NCBI RefSeq assembly: GCF_009602465.1
Contig: NZ_WBKP01000028.1
Span: 1-46,628 of the forward strand
Origin: Cumulibacter manganitolerans
GTDB taxonomy: Bacteria > Actinomycetota > Actinomycetes > Mycobacteriales > Antricoccaceae
Direction of reading: 5' to 3'
Length of the DNA stretch: 46,628 nucleotides
Numbering within the stretch: position 1 is the stretch's first letter; the number at the start of each line of letters is the position of its first letter. This document shows positions 33,878 through 44,216 of the stretch, in pieces. The notes under the pieces are model-generated. The model had not been told where the DNA came from and did not search any database. It saw only the letters and a program-made list of their open reading frames with translations. The position numbers and the translations under genes are program-made.

Positions 33878-34881
33878 TGTCGGACCGGGTGCCGCTCCGC
33901 CAGCTCGCGAGGCAGGTCGACGACCTGCAGAGCGTGCGGGAGGAGCCGGCGCCCGATCCGGAGGCGGGCCGCGTCGTACGCCGCTTCCGCGCCATGCGGG
34001 CGAAGTGGGAGTGGTTCGACCATGCGGTGATCGCCCTCCTGCGCTACGACCGGCGCAACGGTGACACCTACGCGGCCGGGCTGACGTTCCAGACCTTCAC
34101 CGCCATCGTCCCGCTGCTGATGCTCGCCGCCGCCGGATTCGGGCTGGTGCTGCGACGCGAGATCACGTGGGCCCGCGACCTGTTCGAGAAGGTGGCCGAG
34201 CAGATTCCAGGCGGCGGCGGTGAAGTGCTGATCCGGGCGCTGCGCGCGGTGCAGACCCTGGCGGGCACGATCGGCGTCCTGTCGCTGCTTCTCGTGCTGT
34301 GGCTGGGAACCAGCTGGATCGGGAACATGCGCGTGGCGATCCAGCGCATGTGGGGCCACATCCCCGGGGGCGTGAGCTGGCTGAAGGAGAAGGGCGTCGA
34401 CCTCGTCGTGCTGATCGGCCTGGGCCTCGCCGCACTCGTCTCGCTCGGGCTGAGCACCTCGGCCGGTGACATCACCGGGCACATCGTGTCCGCGCTGGGG
34501 CTCGACCACATCCCCGGAGCGGGCGTCTTCCTGAAGATCGTCGCGGTCGGGGCCGCGCTGCTCGCCGACATCGCGATCCTGCAGTACATGATGGTCACCC
34601 TCGCCCGGCAGCGGGTCTCCCGCCGCCCGGTGCTGCGCGGCGCGGTGCTCGGCGCCGTCGGCTTCGAGATCCTCAAGCTGCTCGGCACCGTGTTCATCGG
34701 ACGGCTGATCTCGACCAGCCCCGCCGCCGGCGTGTTCGGCGCGATCGTCGTGCTGCTCGTCTGGCTCAACCTGATCTGCCGATGGCTCCTCATCGTGGTG
34801 TGCTGGACGGCGACGAGCCGCCCCGTCCTGGACGCCCAGCTGACCGCGTTCCGCCGCGAAAGTCCAGGTCAGCCGACCTAG
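33877..34881 (+). CDS. YihY/BrkB family membrane protein
   Basis: A 334-residue protein with six hydrophobic segments beginning near residue 65. The family signature region GDTYAAGLTFQTFTAIVPLLMLAAAGFGL is clear, as is the later VFGAIVVLLVWLNLICRWLLIV. Function is not settled (the old 'ribonuclease BN' name is wrong; transporter roles have been proposed). A YihY gene next to trpS is a common actinobacterial arrangement. Confidence 0.9.
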   Translation: MSDRVPLRQLARQVDDLQSVREEPAPDPEAGRVVRRFRAMRAKWEWFDHAVIALLRYDRRNGDTYAAGLTFQTFTAIVPLLMLAAAGFGLVLRREITWARDLFEKVAEQIPGGGGEVLIRALRAVQTLAGTIGVLSLLLVLWLGTSWIGNMRVAIQRMWGHIPGGVSWLKEKGVDLVVLIGLGLAALVSLGLSTSAGDITGHIVSALGLDHIPGAGVFLKIVAVGAALLADIAILQYMMVTLARQRVSRRPVLRGAVLGAVGFEILKLLGTVFIGRLISTSPAAGVFGAIVVLLVWLNLICRWLLIVVCWTATSRPVLDAQLTAFRRESPGQPT

Positions 34882-35142
34882 ATCCCGACCCGCCCCGCAC
34901 TGGACAGAAGCTCTTCTTGGGTGTCTACTGACCGTAATCAAGCACAGCCCATTCACAGACAAGGAGGCCCACCCGGCCTTCCTCATCCCCTCGGCGGAGT
35001 CTCCGTGGCCCTGCTCATGACCGGTGCGGCGGCGGCAGTCGTAGGACGGCGTCGTCGGACCCGAGGGGTCGCGCGCCGGGCCCTGTCCAGCACGTGGCTG
35101 GGCAGGGCGTCCGGTGCGGGATCGAGCCGGCGAACGCGCGGA
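34882..35142. other. Gene-free spacer between convergent genes
   Basis: No gene is supported. AGGAGGCC at 34962-34969 can pair with GGCCTTCCT at 34975-34983 with one bulge, a small GC hairpin that could terminate transcription in both directions. A short AGAAG/CTTCT pairing lies at 34907-34918. Confidence 0.4.
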
Positions 35143-36189
35143 TCAGGCCAGCGTCTCCCGCAGCAGCGCATCGACGTCCGCGAACACCCCGGTGGGCGCG
35201 ATCGCACGGCCGGCGACGGCGTCCACCATCGCGGCCAGCCCGGGCAGCGGCTCGCCGGCGCGTGCACCGTCGGCGTCCTGCAGCGGATTGCGCCGGCCGG
35301 GCCACGAGGCGGTGAGCTGCGACCACGTCCTGGCCCACGCGGCCGCGAGCTCCTTCGCCGTCGGTACGCCGAACCCGTGCCCGACCGGAGCGGCGTGCCG
35401 CAGCGCCACGAGCGGCAACTCGACGAACTGGCCCGCGATCACCAGCCGGTCGGCGAGCGCCTCCTTGTCGCCGGGGAGGTCGCGCCACACGGCGCACTTG
35501 CGCTCGCACGCCCGCAGCGGCCTCGGACGGCCGGCCTCCAGCAGGCCGCACGTCGACAGCGCCGCCGACACCCGGGAGTGGTCGCGTTCGAGGTACTCGC
35601 GCCAGATGCGCCCATGGTCCTCACGCGACCACTCCTTCGACGGGCGACCGACGCGCACCGCCTCGCGCAGCGAGCCGCGCAGGGTTGGCGAGTGCGCGCA
35701 CTCGCGGCCGCGGGGCTCGTCGCGGTCGATCCCCCACAGGCTGCCGGGCCGGGTCACCAGCTCGACCAGCCGCGGCGGATCCCCGGCATGGCCCAGATGC
35801 GGCTCCCACGCGAGCAACGGAAGATACTCGCTCATGATGTGGCAGACGAGCAGCACGCCGGCGAGGTCGCCCTGCCGGTGGCGGACCGCGATCACCTCCT
35901 GCAGGATCGCGAACGTCGGCGCGAGGGAGCCGAGCGCGCCCCGGTCCTTCGCCGCCGGGTCCTGCGGCACGTTGGCCGCCCGGGCGATCTCCCGCAGCCG
36001 GGCCGGCACGTGGGGGAAGTCGGTCCAGTCCTCGGCATCGAGCGCGAGGATCGACAGCGCGTAGTCGCACAGCGTCTGCGCGGTACGGCGCCGTGCCGGC
36101 TCGAGGTCGAGGACCGGCAGGATAGCCCGCAGTCCTCGGTAGCTTGGCGCCGACAGCAGCGCGTCGACGAATCCGCCCGCGCTCGTCAC
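35143..36189 (-). CDS. Unrecognised 348-residue protein
   Basis: I do not recognise this family. The product looks soluble and mostly helical, with no signal peptide or membrane segment. Notable parts are DYALSILALDAEDW, an Ile/Val-rich stretch AILQEVIAVRHRQGDLAGVLLVCHI, and a Cys cluster in the last third (STCGLLEAG...LRACERKCAVW) that could bind metal. GTG 36189 is preceded by AGGG and lies eight bases after the aminotransferase stop; the longer open frame upstream is antisense noise across that gene. It is likely co-transcribed with the CNNM and aminotransferase genes. Confidence 0.65.
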   Translation of the reverse strand: MTSAGGFVDALLSAPSYRGLRAILPVLDLEPARRRTAQTLCDYALSILALDAEDWTDFPHVPARLREIARAANVPQDPAAKDRGALGSLAPTFAILQEVIAVRHRQGDLAGVLLVCHIMSEYLPLLAWEPHLGHAGDPPRLVELVTRPGSLWGIDRDEPRGRECAHSPTLRGSLREAVRVGRPSKEWSREDHGRIWREYLERDHSRVSAALSTCGLLEAGRPRPLRACERKCAVWRDLPGDKEALADRLVIAGQFVELPLVALRHAAPVGHGFGVPTAKELAAAWARTWSQLTASWPGRRNPLQDADGARAGEPLPGLAAMVDAVAGRAIAPTGVFADVDALLRETLA

Positions 36190-36197
36190 CGTGGCCC

Positions 36198-37235
36198 TCA
36201 GCAGCCCAGGGCGGACAGCATCGCGTCGTTCTCGGCGGGCGTCCCGATCGTGATGCGGATGCCGTCGCCGGTGAACGGGCGGCCCATGATCCCGTTGTCC
36301 ATCAGGCGTTGCGCGATCTCGTCGGTCTTCTCGCGGGCGCTGATCCACACGAAGTTGGCGTGGCTGTCGGGCACCGGATAGCCGCCGGCGCGCAGCCGCT
36401 CGGTGACCCGGGCACGCTCGGCGACCGCCTCGTCGACCCGCTGCTGAAGCTCGTCGACCGCGCGCAACGACGCCACCGCGGCGATCTGGGCGATGGTGGA
36501 GACGGCGAACGGCATCATCGTCTTGCGCACCACCGCCGCGATCGCGGGATCGTCGGAGATCAGGTAGCCGACCCGCAGGCCGGCCAGTCCGTACGCCTTG
36601 GAGAAGGTGCGCAGCACACAGACGTTGTCGCGGCCGCGCATGACCTCCAGGCCGTCGGGGACGTCGGGATCGGTGATGTACTCGCCGTACGCCTCGTCGA
36701 GCACGACGAGCACCCCGTCGGGCACGGCGTCCAGGAACCGGACGAGCTCGGCCCGGCGTACCGCCGTGCCGGTCGGGTTGTTCGGGTTGCAGACGATCAC
36801 GACGCGGGTCTTGTCGGTGATCTGCGCGAGCATCGCGTCGAGGTCGTGGGTCTCGTCGCGCAGCGGCACCATCGCCAGGTGCGCGCCCACGACCTCCGCC
36901 ACGAGCGGGTACGCCTCGAACGAACGCCATCCGACGACGACCTCGTCGTCGGGCGTGCAGTAGGCCTGCATGATCTGCTCGAGCACGGTGACCGAGCCGC
37001 AGCCGAACGCGACCTGCTCGGGCCGGACGCCGTACTTCTCACACAGGGCGGCGGTGAGCTCGGTCATCCCGTTGTCCGGATACCGGTTGATGACGGCGGC
37101 GGCCTCGGCGATCGCCTCGACGACCGAGGGAAGCGGCGGATGCGGGTTCTCGTTGGAGGCCAGCTTGATGGGCGCGCTCGCACCCGGCTTGTACGCCGTC
37201 AGGTCGACGATCGACCGGCGGGCACGCGTCGTCAT
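36198..37235 (-). CDS. Histidinol-phosphate / aromatic aminotransferase (HisC/Pat)
   Basis: A 345-residue class I/II PLP aminotransferase. It shows KLASNENPHPPLPSV, CNPNNPTGTAV, VLDEAYGEY, and the PLP-lysine motif TFSKAYGLAGLRVGY, which are typical of HisC and the actinobacterial aromatic aminotransferase Pat. No other his genes are nearby, which favours Pat, but sequence alone does not separate them. It overlaps the CNNM gene by four bases. Confidence 0.87.
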   Translation of the reverse strand: MTTRARRSIVDLTAYKPGASAPIKLASNENPHPPLPSVVEAIAEAAAVINRYPDNGMTELTAALCEKYGVRPEQVAFGCGSVTVLEQIMQAYCTPDDEVVVGWRSFEAYPLVAEVVGAHLAMVPLRDETHDLDAMLAQITDKTRVVIVCNPNNPTGTAVRRAELVRFLDAVPDGVLVVLDEAYGEYITDPDVPDGLEVMRGRDNVCVLRTFSKAYGLAGLRVGYLISDDPAIAAVVRKTMMPFAVSTIAQIAAVASLRAVDELQQRVDEAVAERARVTERLRAGGYPVPDSHANFVWISAREKTDEIAQRLMDNGIMGRPFTGDGIRITIGTPAENDAMLSALGC

Positions 37236-38575
37236 GAATGGGCTCCTTGCTCGTCGACGGCGTCCTCGTCGTTGTCGGGGTCCGCCTTGGTCACCGCGGT
37301 CACGTGCAGCCGGGCGACCCGGCGTCCGTCGAGCTCGGCGACGGTGAGCACGCCGGTGTGGCGCGCGGTCTCGAACTCGACCTTATCGCCCAGCTCGGGG
37401 ACCCGGCCCAGCCGCGACATCACGTAGCCGCCGACCGACTCGTACGGCCCCTCGGGCAGCTCGACGCCGGTCAGGTCGGCGAGCTCCCACAGGTTGGTGC
37501 CGCCCTCGATCGAGAAGTCGCCGCTGGCCAGCCGCGACGCGGTCGAGGTCTCCTCCGCGTCGTACTCGTCGCGGATGTCGCCGATGATCTCCTCGATGAG
37601 GTCCTCGAGCGTCACGATGCCGTCGGTGCCGCCGTACTCGTCGACCACGATCGCCAGATGGTGGCCGCCGCGGCGCATCTGCGACAGCGACTCGAGCACC
37701 TTCTTCGAGCCCGGCAGGTAGAGCACCTCCCGCGCGACGTCGCGCACCGTCTGCGCCCGGTCCGTGGGATCGGCGAGCATCAGGTCGCGGATGTGCACGA
37801 AGCCGATGATGTCGTCCTGGCCGCCGTCCCCCATCACGGGGTAGCGCGAGTGCGGCGAGTCCCGCGCGTCGCGCACCGCCTTGCTGACGGTCAGGCCGCC
37901 GTCCAGGAACGCCGTCTGCCCGCGCGGCAGCATGATCTCGCGGATGTCGCGCTCACCGGCGTCCAGCACCTCGCCGATCAGCTGGCGCTCGTCGCGGGTG
38001 AGCGACTCGCTGGTGGCCACGATGCCGCGCAGCTCGTCGCCGGTCATCTCCTCCTTCGCGGCGTTCGGGTCTCCGCCGAGCAGCCGCACGACGAGGTCGG
38101 TCGACTTGCCCAGCAGCCAGATCACCGGCCGGAAGATCCGCGCCATCCGGTCGAGGGTCGGCGCGAGGGCCATCGCGATGCCCTCGGTGCGCTGCAGCGC
38201 CAGCCGCTTCGGGGTCAGCTCGCCGATGACCAGCGAGACGTAGGCGACCGCGAGAGTGACCGTCAGCAGCGCCACGATGCTCGCGACGCCCTCCGACAGC
38301 CCCCAGCCGGTGAGCACGGGGATGAGGTACTGCCCGAGGCGCTCGGCGCCGAGCGCCGCGGACAGGAAGCCGAGGACGGTGACGCCGACCTGCACCACGG
38401 CCAGGAACCGGTTGGGGTCTTCCAGCAGCCGCTTGAGCTTCCTGCCGCGCTTGCCGCCGGAGTCGGCCAGGCGCTGGACCTGGCTGTCGCGCAAGGAGAC
38501 CAGTGCGATCTCGGCTGCGACGAAGACGGCGGCGACGAGGGTGATCCCGAGGACGATCAGGATGTCGACGAGCAC
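37232..38575 (-). CDS. CNNM/CorC (HlyC-CorC) family protein with CBS domains
   Basis: A 447-residue membrane protein. Residues about 1-190 are the DUF21/CNNM domain with three to four helices ([25 protein letters not shown]). Residues about 210-330 are a CBS pair, including RYPVMGDGG and [24 protein letters not shown]. Residues about 350-430 are the CorC/HlyC domain. The family is tied to Mg2+ or Co2+ transport. The start is GTG. It is the first gene of a three-gene leftward operon. Confidence 0.9.
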   Translation of the reverse strand: MLVDILIVLGITLVAAVFVAAEIALVSLRDSQVQRLADSGGKRGRKLKRLLEDPNRFLAVVQVGVTVLGFLSAALGAERLGQYLIPVLTGWGLSEGVASIVALLTVTLAVAYVSLVIGELTPKRLALQRTEGIAMALAPTLDRMARIFRPVIWLLGKSTDLVVRLLGGDPNAAKEEMTGDELRGIVATSESLTRDERQLIGEVLDAGERDIREIMLPRGQTAFLDGGLTVSKAVRDARDSPHSRYPVMGDGGQDDIIGFVHIRDLMLADPTDRAQTVRDVAREVLYLPGSKKVLESLSQMRRGGHHLAIVVDEYGGTDGIVTLEDLIEEIIGDIRDEYDAEETSTASRLASGDFSIEGGTNLWELADLTGVELPEGPYESVGGYVMSRLGRVPELGDKVEFETARHTGVLTVAELDGRRVARLHVTAVTKADPDNDEDAVDEQGAHS

Positions 38576-38675
38576 TAAAGGCCTTTCTGTGACGTGCTGC
38601 CCAGGCTACCGGAGCATCACCGGGGCGGCCCGGTCGTACGACGAGCCTCACCCTCGCCGCGGGGCCCCGGGCACG

Positions 38676-38738
38676 GCGAAGGGGACGCCGCCGCCCGGCC
38701 ACCTGTTGACGGTGGCTGAGCGTCGGCGTCCCCTTCGC
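38676..38738. terminator. Long GC hairpin downstream of citrate synthase
   Basis: A perfect 15-base inverted repeat pairs 38676-38690 with 38724-38738 (GCGAAGGGGACGCCG and its complement). Inside its 33-base loop a second stem, GCCACC with GGTGGC around TGTTGAC, can form. It lies 36 bases beyond the citrate synthase stop and upstream of the CNNM gene. No T-tract is seen, which is common for actinobacterial terminators. Confidence 0.75.
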
Positions 38739-38773
38739 GGACGTCCTGACGAGGGCTCGACGAGCCCGCGGCG

Positions 38774-40048
<1,275 letters not shown>

Positions 40049-40354
40049 GAATTCACCAATCTAAGAGACGTACTCCGATCGCAACGCCTGCGCGACGGTG
40101 GCCGACGCAGACATCCACCATCAATCTATTCCCGCGCGCGTAGGCGCCCCGGGGCGCCCCCCAAGAATCAGGCCGTCTCGCATGGTGGGACGACTCCGCC
40201 TCGCCCTGGCGAAGCCATATCCCCCGGCCACCACCCCTTGCGCGACGCAGCGGCGCTCGCGCGGCGTCGCTGTGCGGTGCGGCTTCCTTGGCGAAGGCAC
40301 CGGCCTCCGCGACGCAGCGGCGCTCGCGCGGCGTCGCTGTGCCAGACTCGCGCC
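40049..40354. repeat. Divergent spacer with a repeated 35 bp palindromic element
   Basis: The same 35 bases occur at 40241-40275 and 40308-40342. Each copy is itself an inverted repeat (GCGACGC...GCGTCGC around a GC-rich loop), so two adjacent stem-loops can form. They sit directly upstream of the alpha/beta hydrolase start at 40355. The left part, 40049-40240, should hold the citrate synthase promoter; I see no other feature in it. Confidence 0.7.
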
Positions 40355-41164
40355 ATGAATACTTCTCAGGTTTCCGGGGGCGACGGCTGCGCGATCAACG
40401 TGGTCGCCGCAGGCCCCGAAGATGGCCCGCTCGTCGTCGGCATCCACGGCATCGGGCAGTCCCTGCTCGCCTACCAGCCGCTGCTGGACGTCGCCGACGA
40501 GCGCGGCTGGCGCGTCGTCGCGTTCGACCTGCGCGGGCACGGCGACTCCGACAAGCCGCACGACGCGTACGGCGACTCGCAACTGTGGGCCGACGACGTC
40601 AAGGCCGTCCTCGAGTGGGCCGACGCGTCGGCGGACAACCGCGCGACCGTCCTCGCCTGGTCGTACGGCGGCGCGGTGATCACCGACTACCTCGGCGCGT
40701 ACGGCGACGAGCTCGTGAGGGCGATCGTCACCCTGGGCGCCACCGACAAGCTGGGCGGCCCGGTATCGGCGTTCGTGACGCCGCAGTTCGGGAAGCTCGG
40801 CAAGGCGATCATGACCGACGACACCGGCGCGGTGGCCGACGAGCTGCTGACGATGTGCGCCGCCAAGCCGCTGGATCCGGCGTACCGCAAGGCGCTGCTC
40901 GAGGGCGCGATGAAGTGCCCCGCGTACGTGCGCAACGGCATGTTCCGCCGGACCCTGGACAACGACGAGGCCCTGGCGTCGTACGGCGGCGTCGTCCTCG
41001 CGACGCACGGCGACCAGGACCAGATGTTCTTTCCGGACCTCGGCAAGCACCTCGCGGAGGTCGCCAAGAACGGCCGGTTCAAGGGCTACGCGGGCTGTGG
41101 CCACATGCCGCTGTGGGACGTCACGGACGAGTTCCTCGAGGACGTCGCCTCCGTCGTCGACTAG
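40355..41164 (+). CDS. Alpha/beta hydrolase
   Basis: A 269-residue alpha/beta-fold hydrolase. It has the oxyanion HGIG region, AFDLRGHGDSDKP, the nucleophile elbow as AWSYGG (Ala instead of the first Gly), a late GDQD acid, and the catalytic His in GCGHMPLWD. No lid-domain or signal peptide clue narrows the substrate; esterase or lactonase-type activity is possible. The start at 40355 abuts the palindromic repeats and has no clear ribosome site, so leaderless translation is possible. Confidence 0.82.
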   Translation: MNTSQVSGGDGCAINVVAAGPEDGPLVVGIHGIGQSLLAYQPLLDVADERGWRVVAFDLRGHGDSDKPHDAYGDSQLWADDVKAVLEWADASADNRATVLAWSYGGAVITDYLGAYGDELVRAIVTLGATDKLGGPVSAFVTPQFGKLGKAIMTDDTGAVADELLTMCAAKPLDPAYRKALLEGAMKCPAYVRNGMFRRTLDNDEALASYGGVVLATHGDQDQMFFPDLGKHLAEVAKNGRFKGYAGCGHMPLWDVTDEFLEDVASVVD

Positions 41165-41240
41165 CCGCCCGCGCCGCGGACGCCGGCCCGGAAGCGGTTC
41201 CCGGCGTCGGCGCCGCGGACGTCGTCCGGAAAAGAACGTC

Positions 41241-41283
41241 CAGGAGGGCCACTGTCCACCCCGGGTGGACAGTGGCCCTCCTG
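41241..41283. terminator. 43-base near-perfect palindrome
   Basis: Two 21-base arms (41241-41261 and 41263-41283) are perfectly complementary around a single central base. It follows the alpha/beta hydrolase by about 75 bases and would form an exceptionally stable hairpin. No T-tract follows. A terminator is the simplest reading, but a protein-binding palindrome or a REP-like element is possible. Nothing else is supported between 41165 and 41430. Confidence 0.75.
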
Positions 41284-41430
41284 CGTGATCATCTCCGGAG
41301 AGCCGGGCGAGGAACCGCCGACCGGCGCGGCGCCCTGAGGCTCGAATGCCCCGGTCACGGCCTCGTAGGCCGGCCTCACGGCCCTGTGGAACCGGGCGCC
41401 GGGAGCGGTCCTGCGAGGCACAATGGGCGC

Positions 41431-42714
41431 GTGCGGTTTCAGAGCGCGGAATGGATCGCGACGGCCCGCCTGGTACGCCGGACCGGGTTCGGCGCGGGTG
41501 GCTCGGCCGTCGACGCCGCGGTGGCCGAGGGCGCCGAGGCGTACCTCGCCCGGGTTCTCGCGATGGACCCCGCCGCGGACGCCGGCAGCAAGGCGACGCC
41601 GATGCCGAAGGCCGGCACCGGGCCCGGCTCCACCCCGGAGCAGCGCGCCGCCGAGACCCGAACGATGAGCCGGTGGTGGCTGCGCCGGATGGCGGCGGCC
41701 ACCACTCCGCTCGCCGAGCGGCTCACGATGGTCTGGCACAACCACTTCGCGACCTCGCTGCGCGGGGTGGTCTATCCGGGCCTGATGCTCCGGCAGAACG
41801 AGTCGCTGCGCAGCCTCGGCCGCGGCGACTTCCGCAACCTCGCCCTCGCGATGCTGACCGACGGCGCGATGCTGCGGTGGCTCAACGGCGTCCAGAGCAC
41901 CGCCAAGGCGCCCAACGAGAACCTCTCCCGGGAGTTCATGGAGCTGTTCTCGCTCGGCCACGACGGCGGGTACACCGAGCAGGACGTCAAGGAGGGCGCC
42001 CGCGCCCTCACCGGCTGGCGGGTGCGCGACGACGGCTCGACGTACGTCGAGCCGAAGGCCCGGGACACCACCACCAAGACCGTGCTGGGCGTGACCGGCA
42101 ACCTCGACGCCGCCGGGTTCTGTGACGCAGTGCTCGCGCAGCCCGCGGTCGGCAGGTTCCTGGCGCGGCGGATGTGGACGCAGCTCGCGGCGAGCACCCC
42201 GCCCAGCGAGGCCGCGGTCGGCCGGATCTCCGCGGCGTACGGCCCGCAGCGGAACCTGCACGCGCTGTTCGCCGCGCTGCTCGCCGACCCCGATGTGGCG
42301 GCGGCGTCCGGGGCGCTCATCTGCGGTCCCGTCGAATGGCTGGTCGGCGTGCTGCGGGCGCTGAAGGTCCCGACCGCCGACGACAAGCTGTGCGATGCCT
42401 ACCTGTCCTACCTGCGGGTGCTCGGCCAGCTGCCGTTCGACCCGCCCAGCGTCGGCGGCTGGCCGACCGGCGTGGCATGGCTGTCGACCGCCGCGACCGA
42501 GCAGCGCATCAAGGCCGCGCAGCTGATGGCCTCCCACGGCGACCTCTCGACGGTCACGGCGGCGTCCGGCAAGGACCGGGTGGCTGCGGCCTGCTACCTG
42601 CTGGGCATCGGCGAGCTCAGCGACCGCACGTACGACGCGGTTTCCCCGCTGACGGCACAGCCGGCCCAGCTGGTGACCGCCCTCGCCTGCAGCTCCGAGA
42701 ACCTGGTGATCTGA
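41431..42714 (+). CDS. DUF1800 family protein
   Basis: A 427-residue protein of the DUF1800 family. Signature parts are RTGFGAGG near the start, MVWHNHFATSLRG, the ENLSREFMELFSLG block, YTEQDVKEGARALTGWR and FDPPSVGGWPTGVAWL. Function is unknown; these genes usually pair with DUF1501 genes. GTG 41431 is the natural family start (VRFQSAEWIATARLVRR), though its ribosome site is weak. The stop overlaps the next ATG (TGATG). Confidence 0.9.
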   Translation: MRFQSAEWIATARLVRRTGFGAGGSAVDAAVAEGAEAYLARVLAMDPAADAGSKATPMPKAGTGPGSTPEQRAAETRTMSRWWLRRMAAATTPLAERLTMVWHNHFATSLRGVVYPGLMLRQNESLRSLGRGDFRNLALAMLTDGAMLRWLNGVQSTAKAPNENLSREFMELFSLGHDGGYTEQDVKEGARALTGWRVRDDGSTYVEPKARDTTTKTVLGVTGNLDAAGFCDAVLAQPAVGRFLARRMWTQLAASTPPSEAAVGRISAAYGPQRNLHALFAALLADPDVAAASGALICGPVEWLVGVLRALKVPTADDKLCDAYLSYLRVLGQLPFDPPSVGGWPTGVAWLSTAATEQRIKAAQLMASHGDLSTVTAASGKDRVAAACYLLGIGELSDRTYDAVSPLTAQPAQLVTALACSSENLVI

Positions 42715-43967
42715 TGGACGCCTTGACCCGTCGCAAGTTCTTGAAGGCCTCCGCCCTCGTCGGCGGCGCGGCGGCGCTGGCCGGAGCGACCGCGCTGACC
42801 CTCGACGACCTGCTCTCCGAGGCGGCGCGGCGGCCGCTGGTCCACGACGCCCGCATCCTCGTCGTCATCACGCTGTACGGCGGCAACGACGGGCTGAACA
42901 TGCTGGTGCCATACGCCGACGACGCGTACTACGCGCGGCGTCCGGAGCTCGCCTACGACCCGGCGTCCGTGCTGCCGCTCGACGCCGAGCTCGGCCTGAA
43001 CCCGGCGATGACCGGCCTGCGCGACCTCTGGGGAACCGGCGCGCTGGCGATCGTCCGGGGCGTGGGCTACCCGAAGCCCGATCGCAGCCACTTCCGTTCG
43101 ATGGACATCTGGCAGACCGCTCACCCGGAGGCGCCGGTCCCCACCGGTTGGATCGGCCGGTGGCTCGACCAGACCGGTGACGATCCCCTGCGCGCGGTCA
43201 ACATCGGGGCCGTCCTCCCGCCGCTGATGCTCGGCGCGAAGACCAACGGCGCCGCGCTGACGCCCACCCGGCCCACGGTCTTCACCCCGGCGCTCAACGA
43301 CGCGATCGGCAGGCTGGCGAAGCCCGCGGCGTCCGACACCAGCGCGCAGCGGGCCGTCGCCGGGGTGTACGCCGACACGATCAAGACGGAGCTCGCGCTG
43401 GGACCGATCCAGCGGGCGTACGCCGACGACCGCGCGCAGGAGAACGCCTCGTCCGGCACGGCCGGCGGATCGGCCGGGGGCCAGAGCGAGCTCGCCGTGC
43501 AGCTCGGGCTGATCGCCGCCTGCATCAAGGCCGCGGTGCCGACGCAGGTATACGCCGCGAGCCTCGGAGGCTTCGACACGCACGCCGACGAGAAGGGCAC
43601 GCAGCAGAAGCTGATGGGCGCGCTCGACGGGGCGGTGTCCGGATTCCTGCACGAGCTGGCCGGCCACCCGCGGGGCGCGAGGACCACCGTGCTGGTGTAC
43701 TCCGAGTTCGGGCGACGAGTCGCCGCGAACGCCTCCCAGGGCACCGACCACGGAACCGCCGGGCCGGTGCTGGTGGCCGGCCCGCTGGTGGACGGCGGCC
43801 GGTTCTTCGGGGACTCGCCCAGCCTCACCGACCTGGACGCCGGCGACCTCAAGGTCACGACCGACTTCCGCGACGTCTACGGCGGCCTGCTGGCCGACGT
43901 CCTGGAGCACGATCCGGCCGACGTCCTGGGCCCCGGCCGAACCCCGCTGAAGCTGCTTCGCCGCTGA
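42714..43967 (+). CDS. DUF1501 family protein, Tat-exported
   Basis: A 417-residue protein beginning MDALTRRKFLKASALVGGAA, a clear twin-arginine signal (RRKFLK) followed by a hydrophobic stretch. The DUF1501 domain follows with LVVITLYGGNDGLNMLVPY, SHFRSMDIWQTA, SLGGFDTHADEKGTQ and VLVYSEFGRRVAANASQGTDHGT, which recall the alkaline phosphatase/sulfatase fold. It is translationally coupled to the DUF1800 gene. Substrate and role are unknown; the Tat signal implies folding, perhaps with a cofactor, before export. Confidence 0.9.
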   Translation: MDALTRRKFLKASALVGGAAALAGATALTLDDLLSEAARRPLVHDARILVVITLYGGNDGLNMLVPYADDAYYARRPELAYDPASVLPLDAELGLNPAMTGLRDLWGTGALAIVRGVGYPKPDRSHFRSMDIWQTAHPEAPVPTGWIGRWLDQTGDDPLRAVNIGAVLPPLMLGAKTNGAALTPTRPTVFTPALNDAIGRLAKPAASDTSAQRAVAGVYADTIKTELALGPIQRAYADDRAQENASSGTAGGSAGGQSELAVQLGLIAACIKAAVPTQVYAASLGGFDTHADEKGTQQKLMGALDGAVSGFLHELAGHPRGARTTVLVYSEFGRRVAANASQGTDHGTAGPVLVAGPLVDGGRFFGDSPSLTDLDAGDLKVTTDFRDVYGGLLADVLEHDPADVLGPGRTPLKLLRR

Positions 43968-44074
43968 CCTCCAGCCCGCCAGCGGCGTCCTCCGGAAGCC
44001 CGGCGTCCCGGCGTCCCCTGCGAGCCGGCGGCCCCGGCGTCCACGGCGTCCACGGCGCCCACGGCGAGGTTCTT

Positions 44075-44146
44075 CGGAAAACGTCGCGCCGGGGCGTCAC
44101 TGATCGCCCGGAGTGGAAAGCAGCCCGGAAACGCGACGGTTTCCGG
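44075..44146. terminator. Structured region between convergent genes
   Basis: CCGGAAAC at 44125-44132 pairs perfectly with GTTTCCGG at 44139-44146 across six bases. A larger alternative pairs 44075-44088 with 44132-44145 with one mismatch. It lies between the convergent DUF1501 and acyl-CoA ligase genes, suiting a bidirectional terminator. Upstream, 44036-44067 carries a short nine-base tandem (CCACGGCGT-like). Confidence 0.6.
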
Positions 44147-44216
44147 AGGTGCCGGGCGGCGCGGACTCGTCCGCCGGCCGGAGGTCGTCGCCGGCCGGAG
44201 GTCGCCGGGCGGCGCG

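Noticed and set aside
34921-36381. Plus-strand frame of 486 codons opposite the unrecognised protein
   Set aside because: Arg/Ser/Pro-rich shadow composition with no ribosome site; the minus strand frame has normal protein composition and sits in an operon.
37238-38578. Plus-strand frame opposite the CNNM gene
   Set aside because: Composition is shadow-like (Arg, His, Asp, Val), and the minus strand has clear CBS and CorC domains.
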